Part shown: piece after piece, positions 9,705 to 21,854 of the stretch | Position numbering within the stretch: position 1 is the first letter of the stretch | How the letters are laid out: each line of letters starts with the position of its first letter | NCBI RefSeq assembly: GCF_001680005.1 | Contig: NC_033566.1 | Coordinates: forward strand, 620,001-684,000 | DNA length: 64,000 bases | Direction: 5' to 3' | DNA from: Plasmodium coatneyi | Lineage: Eukaryota; Apicomplexa; Aconoidasida; Haemosporida; Plasmodiidae | Translations under genes and position numbers: made by a program | The notes under the pieces: model-generated | Database searches by the model: none | What the model was told of the DNA's origin: nothing | What the model saw: only the letters and a program-made list of their open reading frames with translations

Positions 9705-11709
9705 CGGTGAGTGAAAGGGGTGCCAGCGTCTTATATGCTACGTGCAGGACGTACGCCATATCAAAATGTGCAACATCCTTCCCCTTTGCAATTTTCTGCT
9801 GAAAAAATAACCATTAAAAACAAATAGACGAAGTAGAAATAAAAAAAAAAGAGAACATTCCAGCATAGGTCACCCATCAAACGAGTTCCCAACTCATATT
9901 TGCAAAACAGTTCCATTCGTGTGAACTGGAAGGAACATATACAAATGTTGTTCATCTATTTGTTCCCTTTTTTTTTTTTAATATGCCATCCGTTCCATCG
10001 CTTCAGAGGGGCATTCGCGTGTGCGTAGCGGCATGTTCAATTTGTTTCCATTGCTTTATTTGCTTTACGCTTATTCGTTAATTCATTTATTTACATTCGG
10101 ACCTTGTAGACGGCTTCTATCATCTGTCCCTCCTAAGGTGTTTAACCGATTTGACAATTTTGTAAGTCACCGCGTTTTTCTTTTCTTTCTTTTTTTTTTC
10201 TGTAACATTAACCCTCCGTGTGGACGCACGTGAGATGAACGAATCGAAACCAGTTTATCGTAAGATAAGCGCTAACCCCAATGCACACGTTTACATATAT
10301 ATATGTATGCACGTTGTATGCCCAGCCTATGCCGCACAACTGGTGATGCCACCAACCAGGGGGGGGTAAACAGGGCCACCTTAAAAATTCGAAAATGAAA
10401 TACGTAACTTCGTGGTCACCACACGTGGAAAAGATCACTGCATTTGGTAAAACATCGAAGATTTGCTGTCGACCCGTTTAGGATTCCTCATAAAGGGATA
10501 TGCATCATTGCAGCTAGGGGCTTTCCCTTTTATCGTTTTTTTTTTTTTTTTTTCAATTCTTCCACGTTATGCATACATAGTAGCACCATAAACGGGAACA
10601 AGACGAAACAACATGTTTGTAAAGGGAGCAGTTCGCACTTTGTTAGCCCTTTGGAGTTTAAATTATTTCCTTTTTTTTTTCATGTTCCCCACAGGGTTCT
10701 TGCTTACCTACATTTAGCTCGCATTCCACTTTGGAAAAAAAAAAAAAAAAAGAGTTGTAAATTTACTGGGAACGTTTTGCTGCGATTCCGCCACCCGCAA
10801 GGCCAAATGGTTAAAAATTTGCATCTATTTCAGGCAGCTTCTGTAGGTTTTTTTTTATGCCCCCCAGGTGGCAATTGAACACCGAGAAAAAAAAAATATA
10901 TATATTTGCTTTTTCCCCCTTGCGGAAATTAAAAAAAAAGAACGACGCGTTGTTATATAGCGAACAGATAAAATTGCGCTGCGTTTGCCTTTCATACTTT
11001 GCAATTTATTTGTTTTTATTTTTTGAAAAAATTGAACCTCCTAAATTTGCCCGTTGTATAACCTATCAGGGTGAGAAGGTCATATCGTGAACTGTATCCC
11101 CTGTATCGTACAGCTTGAAAGAGGTACATTTTTTTTTTTTATTTTCAAATTTGTTCATTTGTACGTGCCACTTTTATGTGCTACGTAGAGTTTTCGAGTT
11201 TGACAAGCGTCTCCACTTTGCGCCAACTCTACCGTTTTGTGTTCGAGCAAAGCAGCCGCAAGTAAATGGCGCATAATTCAGCCTCGTAAGCGTTTTACAA
11301 AGTTTGAAGACCCAGGAAAAGGTGGAGGTGGCTATCCCGGAAACATTCAAATTGGAAGGGACTTTTTTTTAATTATTCCCTGTGACTGTTACTTTTGGTG
11401 GCATAATTCTAAGCTAAAATTATCGACCGCTAACTCCCTCCCGACGGTCACCCCACGGGCGCAGCGAGTAGGACAAATAGGCTACTTTCTTTCCGCAGAT
11501 TATGATACAAAATTAAGGGAGTAATGAAAGTTATCAGTTAAAGTACCACCGCCTCCTCATCACTACGTGGGCCAATAAGATACGAAAGCCCATGCAGTGT
11601 TGCCATTACGGGGAGAGCGCCTACATACAACCATCGCTAGGCTAAATTATTAGCTTGCGCTGCGCACTTTTTGCAATAAAGGATTTGCTGTTTAACCCCC
11701 CCTTGTACG
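9705..11709. other. Intergenic, riboflavin kinase to UTP10
   Basis: 2.0 kb between two plus-strand genes. Several T runs (near 9967, 10540, 10670) and A runs (10735-10750). The open frames here (for example near 10444-10878 and 11237-11524) read through homopolymers and resemble no protein. It likely contains the 3' end of one transcript and the promoter and leader of UTP10. Confidence 0.5.
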
Positions 11710-14700
11710 ATGCTGAGCAAACAACTGAACGACCTGCGTGTGCAGAAGCAGGTCCAAGTGTTTGAAGATAAGAACATCGATAAGCTGACCAGGAACAAAT
11801 ATAGCCTATTTAGGAACGTCTACAAGAATGTAATAGTCTCCCCAGCTCACGCAGAATCCATAAAGAGTTGTCTACGCAAGTTGGTAGGCATAAACAAATC
11901 GTTTGCAGCCTTCCATAAATTGTTCTACCTGGAGGAGAGCGATGTGCTGCATAGTTTTTATGACCATGAAGGGGTAGAAGAAAATCTTATCGGGGAGGAG
12001 TATCAAAATGGGCATACAGAGAATTACAAAACTGACACCAGTGTGGATGACCATATGGATGACCAAATTTTTCGGAAGCACAGAGAATTCTTGACGCAGG
12101 AGGAAGAAAACGTTATCTTGAAAAAAGTGAAATCATTCCTAAAATTGTGCTCCATTTATGCAAACAGAAAAGAAGTGAAAATTCTAATCGAGTTTTTAAT
12201 TTACAAGTACGAAATAAATGTGAAATGTAGTGAAGACATTTTGTTGTGCATTTTACCAAACCTTTCCTTACCCCACTTGAGGAACATTTTGGAGATTATT
12301 TATATAGAAAAGAGTTCTTCCTTTTTCTTCATAAATAACTACAAACATGAGCAGCTGAAAAATGTCGACCAGTCTGTTTTTGTTCATCACATAAAGAGGA
12401 ACATATCGATATATAAAATTTTGTTCGAGTACGTCGTGGAGTTGATATATAGCAGTGACGTAACGTGTGCTGGTGCCACCGAGGGGGATAGGCTCAACAG
12501 GGAGCCCATCCCGTATGTAGACTTCTTCATCTCAGTCACGGAAGATATCATCCACAGCTACATAGACATGCCTGTGCAGATAATCGAATTCTACTGCAAC
12601 GTGTTGCTGGTACTGTTCAGGAGATGCGATAAATCCTTCGAGGTGATCAAGTGCGCACACAAAAAGGGGGGAAACGACGACTCTACCACCAGACACATGG
12701 CTTACTCTATGGCCACGCTTCAAATCCACCACTGCGTAGATTTTTTGGAAAAATTTTTAAAAACCTTCGAAGATGCAATTGGCAAGTGCAAAACGGGGTT
12801 CAACTTTGACTTTTTGAAGAACAAAATTTTTTCCTTTTTTGAGACAGAATTTTTATCAACATGGGAGGAAGGACCAAAACCGATTGGAGGAGGAGCAGAA
12901 GAAGGAATGGCCAGTGAGGCATCCCCCCATTCCAGATTTATGAATTCGTTACTTGTCCTTTTAAATGTAATTTACAAAAATGCGCATCAAATATCCTTGG
13001 ACAGCTTCCTTAAGGACGAACAGGCACACACCGGGGCAACTCCACAACAGGAGAAACTCCCATCGGAACACCAAATAAACGAGAAAGTCATCCAAGGCAT
13101 AATCAACTTTGTGAAGGAAAATAAGAAAAACTGTTTTGACAAAAATATAAACGCCATTATACAGAATGACCAGGCTCTGAGAAATTTGTTAACTCTCCTA
13201 TATAAGCTTAACAGCACCTACGAAGTGACAGACAATTTGATAAAAATCGTGTTGATAAAGAGCTACACTTTAAAGCTTAATTGGTTTCCCCTAGAAGACA
13301 TATTTTTGCAAACGTTAAGAAGTAAACAGAATTACCTTTTCAATATAATCGCCATGGTAAATTTTATATCATTTTATATTTTCCTAATAAAATCAAGGGA
13401 GAACGAACTGGATGAGGGGATCTCCAACGGTTCGAAGATGAAAGGAAGTGTAGAATCGTCACCCATGAGGAACGTTGTGGAAGCATTTATTGGGAAAATA
13501 TCCCACGCGAATTCCCTTCACCCTGAGGTTGTAATACGAAGTGAACACTTGTACCACATTGTTAAATTTTTCTTGAAGGAAAATAGTGACCTTTTTAGGA
13601 AAAAAATTATTTTGTTCGAACTGTATAGCAAAATAGACGAGCGTTTGCTAAGGCTCGTTAAGGGGGATAACACCAAACTTCACCGCCTGCACATTTTTAA
13701 CGCGATGGATAATGAAAAGGTCAATTTTAACAACCCTGAAGTGGTGGAGAGGGCCATCAGGAGTGTCAAATACATGTATGATCATCGAAGGGGTAGTGAC
13801 ACTGCAGCGGAAGTGACTGTAGATGAACCAACCGATTGCACAAATGGAGAACGGTCAGAGGAGGTGTCATTCTCCCTAGGGACGATAAAAAAAGGAAAGA
13901 ATTTTTCCAAATCGAAGCGAAACATAGAATGCCTGTACGGGAAAATATTCTACCAGCTCAGGCAAAATAAAATCCAGATGGTGGACTACATGAAGAAGTA
14001 CGAAAAAGAACTAATCTATTTCTTCCCCTCTAAGAAGTATCTATACCGAATAATGTTTGACGCTTTCAATGAACTGAAGCATCGCAACTTTTGTGAAATA
14101 GACAACGAAAGGAACACATCCTTTTTGAAATTTTACTTAAAGTTGTTCCTTACCAAATTGAGCAAGCTGGAAATTAAGAATAAAACAAAATTGCAAAATG
14201 AGAAGTTTTTTAAAAAATTTGTCAACGTGAATTTTGCCTTTTTTTTCGTCCTTTATGACTACCTACGGAATAAGAAGCTCTACCCGAACAGTTCCTTCTT
14301 TTCGAGAAATATTTTATCTGGTAGTTACAAACTGGTGGAGGCCTTTCTAACATTACTAACAAGGGTGAAAGGCTTAACAGTTGAAGGATGCTCATTTGAG
14401 GAGTTTTTCCAAGCAGAAATGAAGCAGCGCCGCTGCGAAAACATCAAAGGGGTGATAAGGCACAGCATGCCCTTCAGGGCACTCATACTGTGCAGAATTG
14501 CACGCTACTTGTCGGAAGAAGTGGGGAACTCCCTAGAGGAATACATAGGTGGAAACATGCTCCAAGATGGAGAAGTGAACGATTGTCCGGTGGAAGGCAA
14601 TTGCCCACCCGGAGAAGACTTAAAACGCTTCCTCGTGAACATACTCAAATGTGTATTCAGACACCTCGACAACGTCAGCTCCATTAGAGAAGAGTCAGAA

Positions 14701-17700
14701 AGCAACATCTACAAAAGCACTGAGGAGTTGTTTCAAAAAACCATATTACAATTTAGGAGGATAAATTCCTCAGTGACTTTTTACCTGTACTGTAAATACC
14801 TGAACACATTTCCCCCCAGCAACGAATACATCCAGTTTGTGCTCCAAACCTTGGACCTCTTCTTCTGCATTTTCAAAATGGAAAAAACGAAGAAGCATAT
14901 AAAAGACAAAAATATATTCAAAACAATCATTGCAGAATTATATCGAGTGAGAATAAAATTATTTAAAAATTTAAATGTCAAGTCGTTTTATCAAAGTTTT
15001 CTCCTCTCATTTATGCTGATCATATTTACAGACATATCAAGTTCTTATCGGCACATGAAGATGCTCCATGGTGCAAAAAAACGTTTTAAAAATAGCTCCT
15101 TTGTAATCGATTATTTTGTCATCAATAAGTTGTTTGAAAAGGAGAGGGGGAAGAAATTCCAAGGGGTCTTTCATCTATTGGACGACAAGCAGAAAGAAGG
15201 GGGCGGCTTCCCCGATGTGCAGCATAATGGCGAGGGTAACTCCAACGAGATGATTTCAGCACCTTCCAATGAGTACACCGTTACGTATGTCTTTTCAGGT
15301 CGCCAAGGGAATAGCAAACCAGGAATAAACTATGAAGGTTATGAAGAAAGAAAATACTACTTGTTCATTCTTGCCTATTTAAGTAGACCCTTTTTTGATA
15401 CCTTTCTGTCCAATTTCCAGAACTTAAATCGGAAAAAATTTTTTTATGGGGAATTTTTGAAGGAAGCTTTAATACTAGCCTTTTTGAGAAAAATTATGCG
15501 AAGAAATTCATACCCATATAAAATTACCAAAATTTATAAGGCCATGTTGGATGTTAAAAGTGAAGCTTTGCTGGAGAAGAGGGAACTATTTCTCCTACTT
15601 CATCTGGTCGATTATTACGTTAACGCTTTGGAGAACGCAACTGTAAAACGGGGCAGGCGTGCAGCTAGGCAAAACGGAGGGGAAGTCCCAACGGAGGGAA
15701 GCGTCCCTAGTGGGAATGGTACCACGAGTAAGCTCACCACTTGGATGAACTACTTCACTGGCCAAGATAACAGCGCAACCAAGACGAGTGCATCCCCCTA
15801 CGTGCCGGCGAAACTCCTCAAAAAAGTGAATTCACAAAAGTTCCAAATGAAGAAATGCTCAGATGTACAACCATTGAACAGCAAGAAAAAAATAAAAAAA
15901 ATTAAATACAGAAATATAATGAACGATCCAGGAGGGGAAGAAGCGGACAAAAACTTCTTCCAAAATCTGAAGGGATTTTTTAAGTACTATGAAAATCTGT
16001 TCACAAATTCATATTTCAAAAAAGAAGTAGAAATAAAGGCAATCTGCGAAGGGGTAATACAGCACGTCCTAAATCGTAAGAACAAGTATCTAACAGTCCA
16101 GTTGTTGTGTATTAGGAACTTTGCCACCAGTTGTCTCTTCACCAAAGATTTGCAGACATCCATTGAAAAATTAGAAGTAGCCAATTTGATGCTTTTTAAG
16201 AAATTCTTTGTGAAGAAGGCGCATCACGATTATCACTCCATTTTGCTCATGTGCAAAAATGTGAGTAGTGTAAAAGAGAGGAACAAAATATTGCTGTTTA
16301 TGGAGGAGCAGATCATACAGGTGGGCAGGGAAGAAGGCCCCTCCGCAAGTCACATGGCCATCCTTAAAATTGTAACTGCGTTGTCGGGTGACGGGGAAGT
16401 CGGTGCCGCCTGCAACGAAAGCGCAGAGTTCCCCGTGGAGGACCCCACACACACCGAGTTCGTAGAAACGCACATTAGAATATTTAAAAAAATTGCCAAG
16501 TACGCACAAATAAACGACATCCTGTTTTTAAAGCTACTAAAATATATAAGCAACATTTGCAGCCTTATATATGAAGTGCCCCAGCTGGTAGCGCAGCACT
16601 TTTCGCTGACTGGAAATAATTTCCTTTCCGAAGTTGTTTCCTTTTTCGAAAGAAATATATTTTACCTGTGTGAGGACGTTACAGCTCATCTGAAGCCCTT
16701 GGCGCACATTTTGGATAAAACGATTAGGAGGAAGATTTTGCTCTTTGTGCAGGCTACGAAAAGGGCTGCCGCTGGTGCGGTCGAAGGGGAAAGTAGAGGT
16801 GATATAAGGGCAAATTCTGATGCCAATGCAGAAGGAGAATCAGCAGAGGAACGTCTAAATTGCAAGGAGCATAATGGAAGTGTAAGCTCCACCCGCAGAT
16901 TACCCACGTTGGAGATTACCCAAGATGACGACATGGACAGACACTACCACCTGCACACGTTTGCCTACATGTGCACATTTATTAACCGCATATTTAAGAA
17001 CGAAATAAATTTAGAGCACTTCACCGTCCTAGTGAACAATTTAATTTTCCTCTTCAACAAAAAATACACCTCATATGTGATAGCCATTTGCCTCCTAAAC
17101 ATAATAATAAAAATTAAGTTGGAAAAATTACACGCGTGTAAGAACTACCTTCTGGAAATTTGCTATGTTTACTTTACCAGCGATGTAGATTATTGTATCA
17201 ACAACCACTTGCTGCTTCTTCTGGGGCTGTATCTCTGTCCACACAGTCCTGAGAAGGATGAATTGGTGGAGGGGGGCCACACAAATGGGGGAGACAATCC
17301 AGCAAAAACAACAGACCTGCAATCTACGTATGAAGATTTAAGCGCTATTTACCCAGAGTATGTTCTATCCAAGCTGAAGTACTTGAAGCCGCATCTGAAG
17401 AAAGTTAAGAACAACCAGAATCTCTGCCTCAAAATAATTTCCCTCATTTCTATAGTTAACACTCTGAATACAAATGCAATAAAATCTATTTCCTATTTTA
17501 TCTACATTTTGACGCTACAGAATTTTGTGCTCTGTTTCTGCTTTGCCAAAGATAAGGTCATTAACAGGAAGCTGAACATCCTCTTTAGGAAATTTTCCTT
17601 TCGAAACACTGATACGTTTGTTTGGGCCTACGTATTGGACAAGTTCAAAATGGGGAGCACCCCTGAGAGGGGAATTGCACTCGTTGATAAATCCTCTAAC

Positions 17701-20451
17701 GATGCTAACCCGAGGGGGAATCACTTCGAGGAGGTATTCTTGCTCAAATTTTTGCAAAACCTGAACAAGCTGAAGGATCAGATCAAATTCGAGGAGGGAT
17801 ACAAGAAGTTACTCCGATGTAGGGAGAAGCTAAACAACCAAAGTAGAAACTCAAACGACAGTGCAGCCCAATCGGAGGAGCATTTCCTACTTGACATTTT
17901 TAGTGACCTGCTAAAAAAGGAAACATATGATGAAAACGAAATTAGTAGTATCATGAAAAAGAAGCTATTCCACTTTTATGAATTTCTAATACATAAAATG
18001 CTCACCGTGAATTCATTGAAGTACCCAAACCTTTTCAAAGAAATGTCCATTTTTATGAACCAGAAGTTGAATAACGGAACGGATGTGAAGCCAATATTTG
18101 ACGCCCTCATTTATTTTCTGTACACGAGGAAAAATGACAAGGCCATCACATCGCTAAATCAAATGTATATTTATAACATGTTCAATAAGGCTTTGTTCAA
18201 AATTCATGTGGATGATTGTACCAAGATAATTATTATATCGAGGGTGAACGAAATTTTGAGGACACTATTTCAGCAGCTGTATTGCGTCTTACAGAATGAG
18301 CGAAGGAACAAATGTAGTGCAGCGTTGTCACACGGGGGCCCGTCCGATGAGGAGGAGGGGGACATTCCAGGTACAAACAATATGCCAATTAACAGTGCCA
18401 CTTTTAAGGAACCAATTTCTGGAAAGGCGAAAAAGAAGAGAACTTTCTCCAGCGAGATGGACATGATAAATGAAGAATACAGAAAGTATTGTGAGCGCGT
18501 TGGTCCTTTAATCAAAGGTCAATTCAATGAGGAACCAATTTTGGATCTCCACAACCGTAATGCTCTTCTCGACGTGGATGACCCAGCAGATAAGGACCAG
18601 ACATACCTGTCCGATGCAGACTCGGTCGATTTGTATTGCACCGTTGGTGATAACGACGAGGATAACAACTCAGAGTGCGCCAAACCAAACGGCGTCGCAA
18701 CAAGTGAAAAATTGACTGCCACCCAAATTGCGCATATAAAAAGTACAAACAAGTTGAAAGACCTGAACAGTATTTTCCTCCTGGATCTTTACCCCCTAAA
18801 CACAATAGTAAAGTGTATATCATCGGTGTTGGTTAACTTCCCCCTATTCACGAAAAAGCAACTAATTGAATTATTCAGAATTTTGTTTCTAAAAAATAGC
18901 CATTACATCCTAATCAATGAGAAGAATGTCCTACAAAATAACCTGTACAATTTGAGTAAAGAAAATAAAGTGAAGCAAATTGGAAAAGTAATGATGAACC
19001 CTTTGAAGAAGCTAAATATTTATCACTTATTTTTTATTTTTTCAAATAACCACTTGGAACTTTGCCTAAAGCATGTAATGAGATACTTCAAGAAAAACTT
19101 CCTCCATTTGGTGAACAAAACAACTTACTACAGCTATGGCCAATCCGTCGTTTTGAATAATGCTCTATTTGCTTATCAACATTTGGTTATTTTTCAAAAC
19201 AGTTTAGCTACTACCAATAAGGGAAGCTTCGATTTAGGGTTGAGACTCCTCTTCAATATTATAAAAGCGCATATAAATAATTGTGCTAACTATGTTACCA
19301 CGCTGGTTAATAAATGGGGGGATAAAATAGAGAAGCTTAACGGAGGGGATTTCTTCACCTATTATAGTGACCACCCTGAAGCAGATAAAACGATAATTGA
19401 CCTAACCGTGGATGTACGAATTGAGGAGGAAAACATTGTCAAGTCTTTAGTGTATATGTCTACCAAAATGAAATTGTCCTCCTTGGGAAACCTGTTTGAT
19501 AAATTAATAGCATCATTCGAGCAGCCGAATTTTGAATCCAACCCGAGTTCCCTCCTGGATAACTACAAAACTGTATACGAAAAGAGGATATATTTCCTCT
19601 ACTTTTACAGGCTCTACCAAAATTTTGGTACCGTCTTAAGTGAGAAGAATAAGTACCTTTTCGACCTCCTGAACAATATCAAATTTGTGCTAATTGCCTG
19701 CCATCGGAATTGTTGCCAGGTGGGTTCCTCCTCTGCGGGGGGGGCTATCACGGGAGATGCTACTAACAACTCGGTGTGTGACGCTACCCATGAGGAGGAT
19801 CTCCAAGAAGACCCTAATTACAACATAGAATATACTACAACTACCGAGGGAACAAAACGAAGGAAGGTAAAAAAAGGGGCAATCAGAAGCACTTGGTATT
19901 GGTTCGACCTGGGTTACTGCACTCTCCTATGTCTGTATGAAATTCTAAAAAATGAAAAAAAAAATCAAAAAAATTTCACCCCCATATATTACCAAACCTG
20001 TTTCGATTATGTCATAAACTGTTTCGATATTTTCGCATACCTTCCAAGAGTACACACAAACGATCACTTCAAAAACAGCATCAACGAAGACGTCATAAGA
20101 TATAGCGAACACTTGGACATGAAAATGGTTTCTATTGCCCTTTTGGACATTTTAAAGCTAATCCTATTGGAGCTCTACTCCTTATATATAAATGACCCGG
20201 AAAAAATACAAATCATGACCATGAGACTTTCCTTAAAAAATGAAAATAACAACACCAGCCCTAATGTTACCCTGTGCATAATACTGACCTTGAAATATAT
20301 TTACGACACTATTGGATATAAGGAATTACTCTTCGCAGTCACAGATTTGTATCAGCTATTTTCAGAACTGAATGACCATCCTGATGACGAAATAGAATTT
20401 GTCACGAAGGAGTGGTTCGCTTCGATAAGTAAATTCTCGGCTGAGGCGTGA
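11710..20451 (+). CDS. UTP10: U3 snoRNP/SSU processome protein UTP10 (HEATR1-like), giant HEAT-repeat protein
   Basis: One uninterrupted exon of 2,913 aa starting at ATG 11710. The N-terminus matches the UTP10/HEATR1 pattern: MLSKQLNDLR, then a block (about residues 137-245) with FLKLCSIYANRKEVKILIEF, EDILLCILPNLSLPHLRNIL and a hydrophobic helical tail. This is the order seen in the UTP10 N-terminal domain. The rest is alpha-helical, HEAT-like, broken by acidic or Asn-rich inserts (about residues 1690-1735 and 2195-2340). Length is above yeast UTP10 (about 1,770 aa) and human HEATR1 (about 2,140 aa), consistent with plasmodial inserts. Known family role: t-UTP component needed for rDNA transcription and 18S rRNA processing in the nucleolus. 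Other giant HEAT nucleolar proteins (UTP20, URB1) are less likely from the N-terminal match. Confidence 0.75.
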   Translation: MLSKQLNDLRVQKQVQVFEDKNIDKLTRNKYSLFRNVYKNVIVSPAHAESIKSCLRKLVGINKSFAAFHKLFYLEESDVLHSFYDHEGVEENLIGEEYQNGHTENYKTDTSVDDHMDDQIFRKHREFLTQEEENVILKKVKSFLKLCSIYANRKEVKILIEFLIYKYEINVKCSEDILLCILPNLSLPHLRNILEIIYIEKSSSFFFINNYKHEQLKNVDQSVFVHHIKRNISIYKILFEYVVELIYSSDVTCAGATEGDRLNREPIPYVDFFISVTEDIIHSYIDMPVQIIEFYCNVLLVLFRRCDKSFEVIKCAHKKGGNDDSTTRHMAYSMATLQIHHCVDFLEKFLKTFEDAIGKCKTGFNFDFLKNKIFSFFETEFLSTWEEGPKPIGGGAEEGMASEASPHSRFMNSLLVLLNVIYKNAHQISLDSFLKDEQAHTGATPQQEKLPSEHQINEKVIQGIINFVKENKKNCFDKNINAIIQNDQALRNLLTLLYKLNSTYEVTDNLIKIVLIKSYTLKLNWFPLEDIFLQTLRSKQNYLFNIIAMVNFISFYIFLIKSRENELDEGISNGSKMKGSVESSPMRNVVEAFIGKISHANSLHPEVVIRSEHLYHIVKFFLKENSDLFRKKIILFELYSKIDERLLRLVKGDNTKLHRLHIFNAMDNEKVNFNNPEVVERAIRSVKYMYDHRRGSDTAAEVTVDEPTDCTNGERSEEVSFSLGTIKKGKNFSKSKRNIECLYGKIFYQLRQNKIQMVDYMKKYEKELIYFFPSKKYLYRIMFDAFNELKHRNFCEIDNERNTSFLKFYLKLFLTKLSKLEIKNKTKLQNEKFFKKFVNVNFAFFFVLYDYLRNKKLYPNSSFFSRNILSGSYKLVEAFLTLLTRVKGLTVEGCSFEEFFQAEMKQRRCENIKGVIRHSMPFRALILCRIARYLSEEVGNSLEEYIGGNMLQDGEVNDCPVEGNCPPGEDLKRFLVNILKCVFRHLDNVSSIREESESNIYKSTEELFQKTILQFRRINSSVTFYLYCKYLNTFPPSNEYIQFVLQTLDLFFCIFKMEKTKKHIKDKNIFKTIIAELYRVRIKLFKNLNVKSFYQSFLLSFMLIIFTDISSSYRHMKMLHGAKKRFKNSSFVIDYFVINKLFEKERGKKFQGVFHLLDDKQKEGGGFPDVQHNGEGNSNEMISAPSNEYTVTYVFSGRQGNSKPGINYEGYEERKYYLFILAYLSRPFFDTFLSNFQNLNRKKFFYGEFLKEALILAFLRKIMRRNSYPYKITKIYKAMLDVKSEALLEKRELFLLLHLVDYYVNALENATVKRGRRAARQNGGEVPTEGSVPSGNGTTSKLTTWMNYFTGQDNSATKTSASPYVPAKLLKKVNSQKFQMKKCSDVQPLNSKKKIKKIKYRNIMNDPGGEEADKNFFQNLKGFFKYYENLFTNSYFKKEVEIKAICEGVIQHVLNRKNKYLTVQLLCIRNFATSCLFTKDLQTSIEKLEVANLMLFKKFFVKKAHHDYHSILLMCKNVSSVKERNKILLFMEEQIIQVGREEGPSASHMAILKIVTALSGDGEVGAACNESAEFPVEDPTHTEFVETHIRIFKKIAKYAQINDILFLKLLKYISNICSLIYEVPQLVAQHFSLTGNNFLSEVVSFFERNIFYLCEDVTAHLKPLAHILDKTIRRKILLFVQATKRAAAGAVEGESRGDIRANSDANAEGESAEERLNCKEHNGSVSSTRRLPTLEITQDDDMDRHYHLHTFAYMCTFINRIFKNEINLEHFTVLVNNLIFLFNKKYTSYVIAICLLNIIIKIKLEKLHACKNYLLEICYVYFTSDVDYCINNHLLLLLGLYLCPHSPEKDELVEGGHTNGGDNPAKTTDLQSTYEDLSAIYPEYVLSKLKYLKPHLKKVKNNQNLCLKIISLISIVNTLNTNAIKSISYFIYILTLQNFVLCFCFAKDKVINRKLNILFRKFSFRNTDTFVWAYVLDKFKMGSTPERGIALVDKSSNDANPRGNHFEEVFLLKFLQNLNKLKDQIKFEEGYKKLLRCREKLNNQSRNSNDSAAQSEEHFLLDIFSDLLKKETYDENEISSIMKKKLFHFYEFLIHKMLTVNSLKYPNLFKEMSIFMNQKLNNGTDVKPIFDALIYFLYTRKNDKAITSLNQMYIYNMFNKALFKIHVDDCTKIIIISRVNEILRTLFQQLYCVLQNERRNKCSAALSHGGPSDEEEGDIPGTNNMPINSATFKEPISGKAKKKRTFSSEMDMINEEYRKYCERVGPLIKGQFNEEPILDLHNRNALLDVDDPADKDQTYLSDADSVDLYCTVGDNDEDNNSECAKPNGVATSEKLTATQIAHIKSTNKLKDLNSIFLLDLYPLNTIVKCISSVLVNFPLFTKKQLIELFRILFLKNSHYILINEKNVLQNNLYNLSKENKVKQIGKVMMNPLKKLNIYHLFFIFSNNHLELCLKHVMRYFKKNFLHLVNKTTYYSYGQSVVLNNALFAYQHLVIFQNSLATTNKGSFDLGLRLLFNIIKAHINNCANYVTTLVNKWGDKIEKLNGGDFFTYYSDHPEADKTIIDLTVDVRIEEENIVKSLVYMSTKMKLSSLGNLFDKLIASFEQPNFESNPSSLLDNYKTVYEKRIYFLYFYRLYQNFGTVLSEKNKYLFDLLNNIKFVLIACHRNCCQVGSSSAGGAITGDATNNSVCDATHEEDLQEDPNYNIEYTTTTEGTKRRKVKKGAIRSTWYWFDLGYCTLLCLYEILKNEKKNQKNFTPIYYQTCFDYVINCFDIFAYLPRVHTNDHFKNSINEDVIRYSEHLDMKMVSIALLDILKLILLELYSLYINDPEKIQIMTMRLSLKNENNNTSPNVTLCIILTLKYIYDTIGYKELLFAVTDLYQLFSELNDHPDDEIEFVTKEWFASISKFSAEA

Positions 20452-21737
20452 CCTATTAGGATACACGCATTTTCTGCATTTTTTTTCCCTAGCAGAATGC
20501 ATTTTTTGCGCACAACAAAAAATTTTTTCTTCTCAATCTCCTGTATAGTTGTTATACCTACCGTATGCCTGTTCACCCATTTTGTGTTTGTTCATCTGCA
20601 GTTAAAAATGCTAAACTTTTCCCTTCACCCGCCGAACGAAAGTGCATATTTCAATAGTAACCCTGAAATGATAATACCCCCCATCAATCCTGTCTGATCA
20701 GATAACACAGTTGTGTGTGATACGAAATGGAGACATTTTAAAGTCCACATATATGTTTTCATCACCCCATATGAATGTATTTTGCGATGTTTGGAAAAGC
20801 GCCTTAAAGGGGACATTTTAAAAATTACGTGTCTGTCAGATCATTTAAACGATTCGTAACATGCCCTTTTAACCCTTTGCGGAAGGCGCAGGTGAGTTTT
20901 CCCTTGACCGAAATGCACACCAGAAGAAAGGCAAAATTAAAGAGCGAAAATTTGACAAAGAATAAAAAAAAAAAGACCAAATTAATACTCGTTCATTCGA
21001 ATTTGTGGAAAAGGATTTCTGTCCGCCCCCCAGTTTACCCCTTCCATGTGCATTTTCTCCATCTGGTGCGTCATTTCGCCATTTTTACGTCTACACGAAT
21101 GGAACAGCGTTGTGCGTTCGTTACTCGATGTTTACTCACCATGCATATGATCAGCATCTAAATGGCTCCAATGCAGTATATAAATTTTCCATTTTTTTTT
21201 TTTTCTTGGGGTGGCCTTCACCTACCCAACATGATTAGCACAATTTACATTCGCTAATTACGCCCATGTTGACATAGAACTCTTCTGAACTGTAAAATTT
21301 GTAGTGCCAATAAATAAAATAAAGTTACACAAAAATATTAACACTTTCTATTTTAAAAATTAGTTCCGTTCACACCACAAATGATGGCAAGAGAAAAAAA
21401 AAAATAATAAATAACTTCCGCAACACTTGAGAGGATCATTCCCGTTGGCGATTAAAATTGGAAATATTACATTACAACATCCCCACCTTTTTGGTGCGAA
21501 AAAATGGAAATAGCAAATTTTCCCTCAATTTTTTCATCCCCCAATTTTGGCAATTTATTAATGTTACCTTGTTAAGAATAACGAGCTGAGGAGGCATCAC
21601 CACTCAATCTTAGTTTTGTTTTCATTTCATTTGATTTGTTTTATTTTTCTATTTTTTTTTTTTTTCGTTATGGTTCCTTGCCATAAAGTTTATGATAGAA
21701 CTCTCACTACTAGAAGCGGACTTCCTTTCCTGTCAAA
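20452..21737. other. Intergenic, UTP10 to DRG1
   Basis: 1.3 kb between plus-strand genes. Low-complexity T-rich stretches near 21190 and 21650. Short open frames only. Nothing else recognised. Confidence 0.5.
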
Positions 21738-21820
21738 ATGGGAATTCTAGAAGTAAGCTACCTGAGGGCTGTTTTTTTTTTTTTTTTTCTATGCGTTGCC
21801 CATTTGTACACCCTCAATGG

Positions 21821-21854
<34 letters not shown>

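Noticed and set aside
10444..10878. 144-codon plus-strand frame
   Set aside because: It reads through T and A homopolymers, has no recognisable motif, and lies in a promoter-like region.
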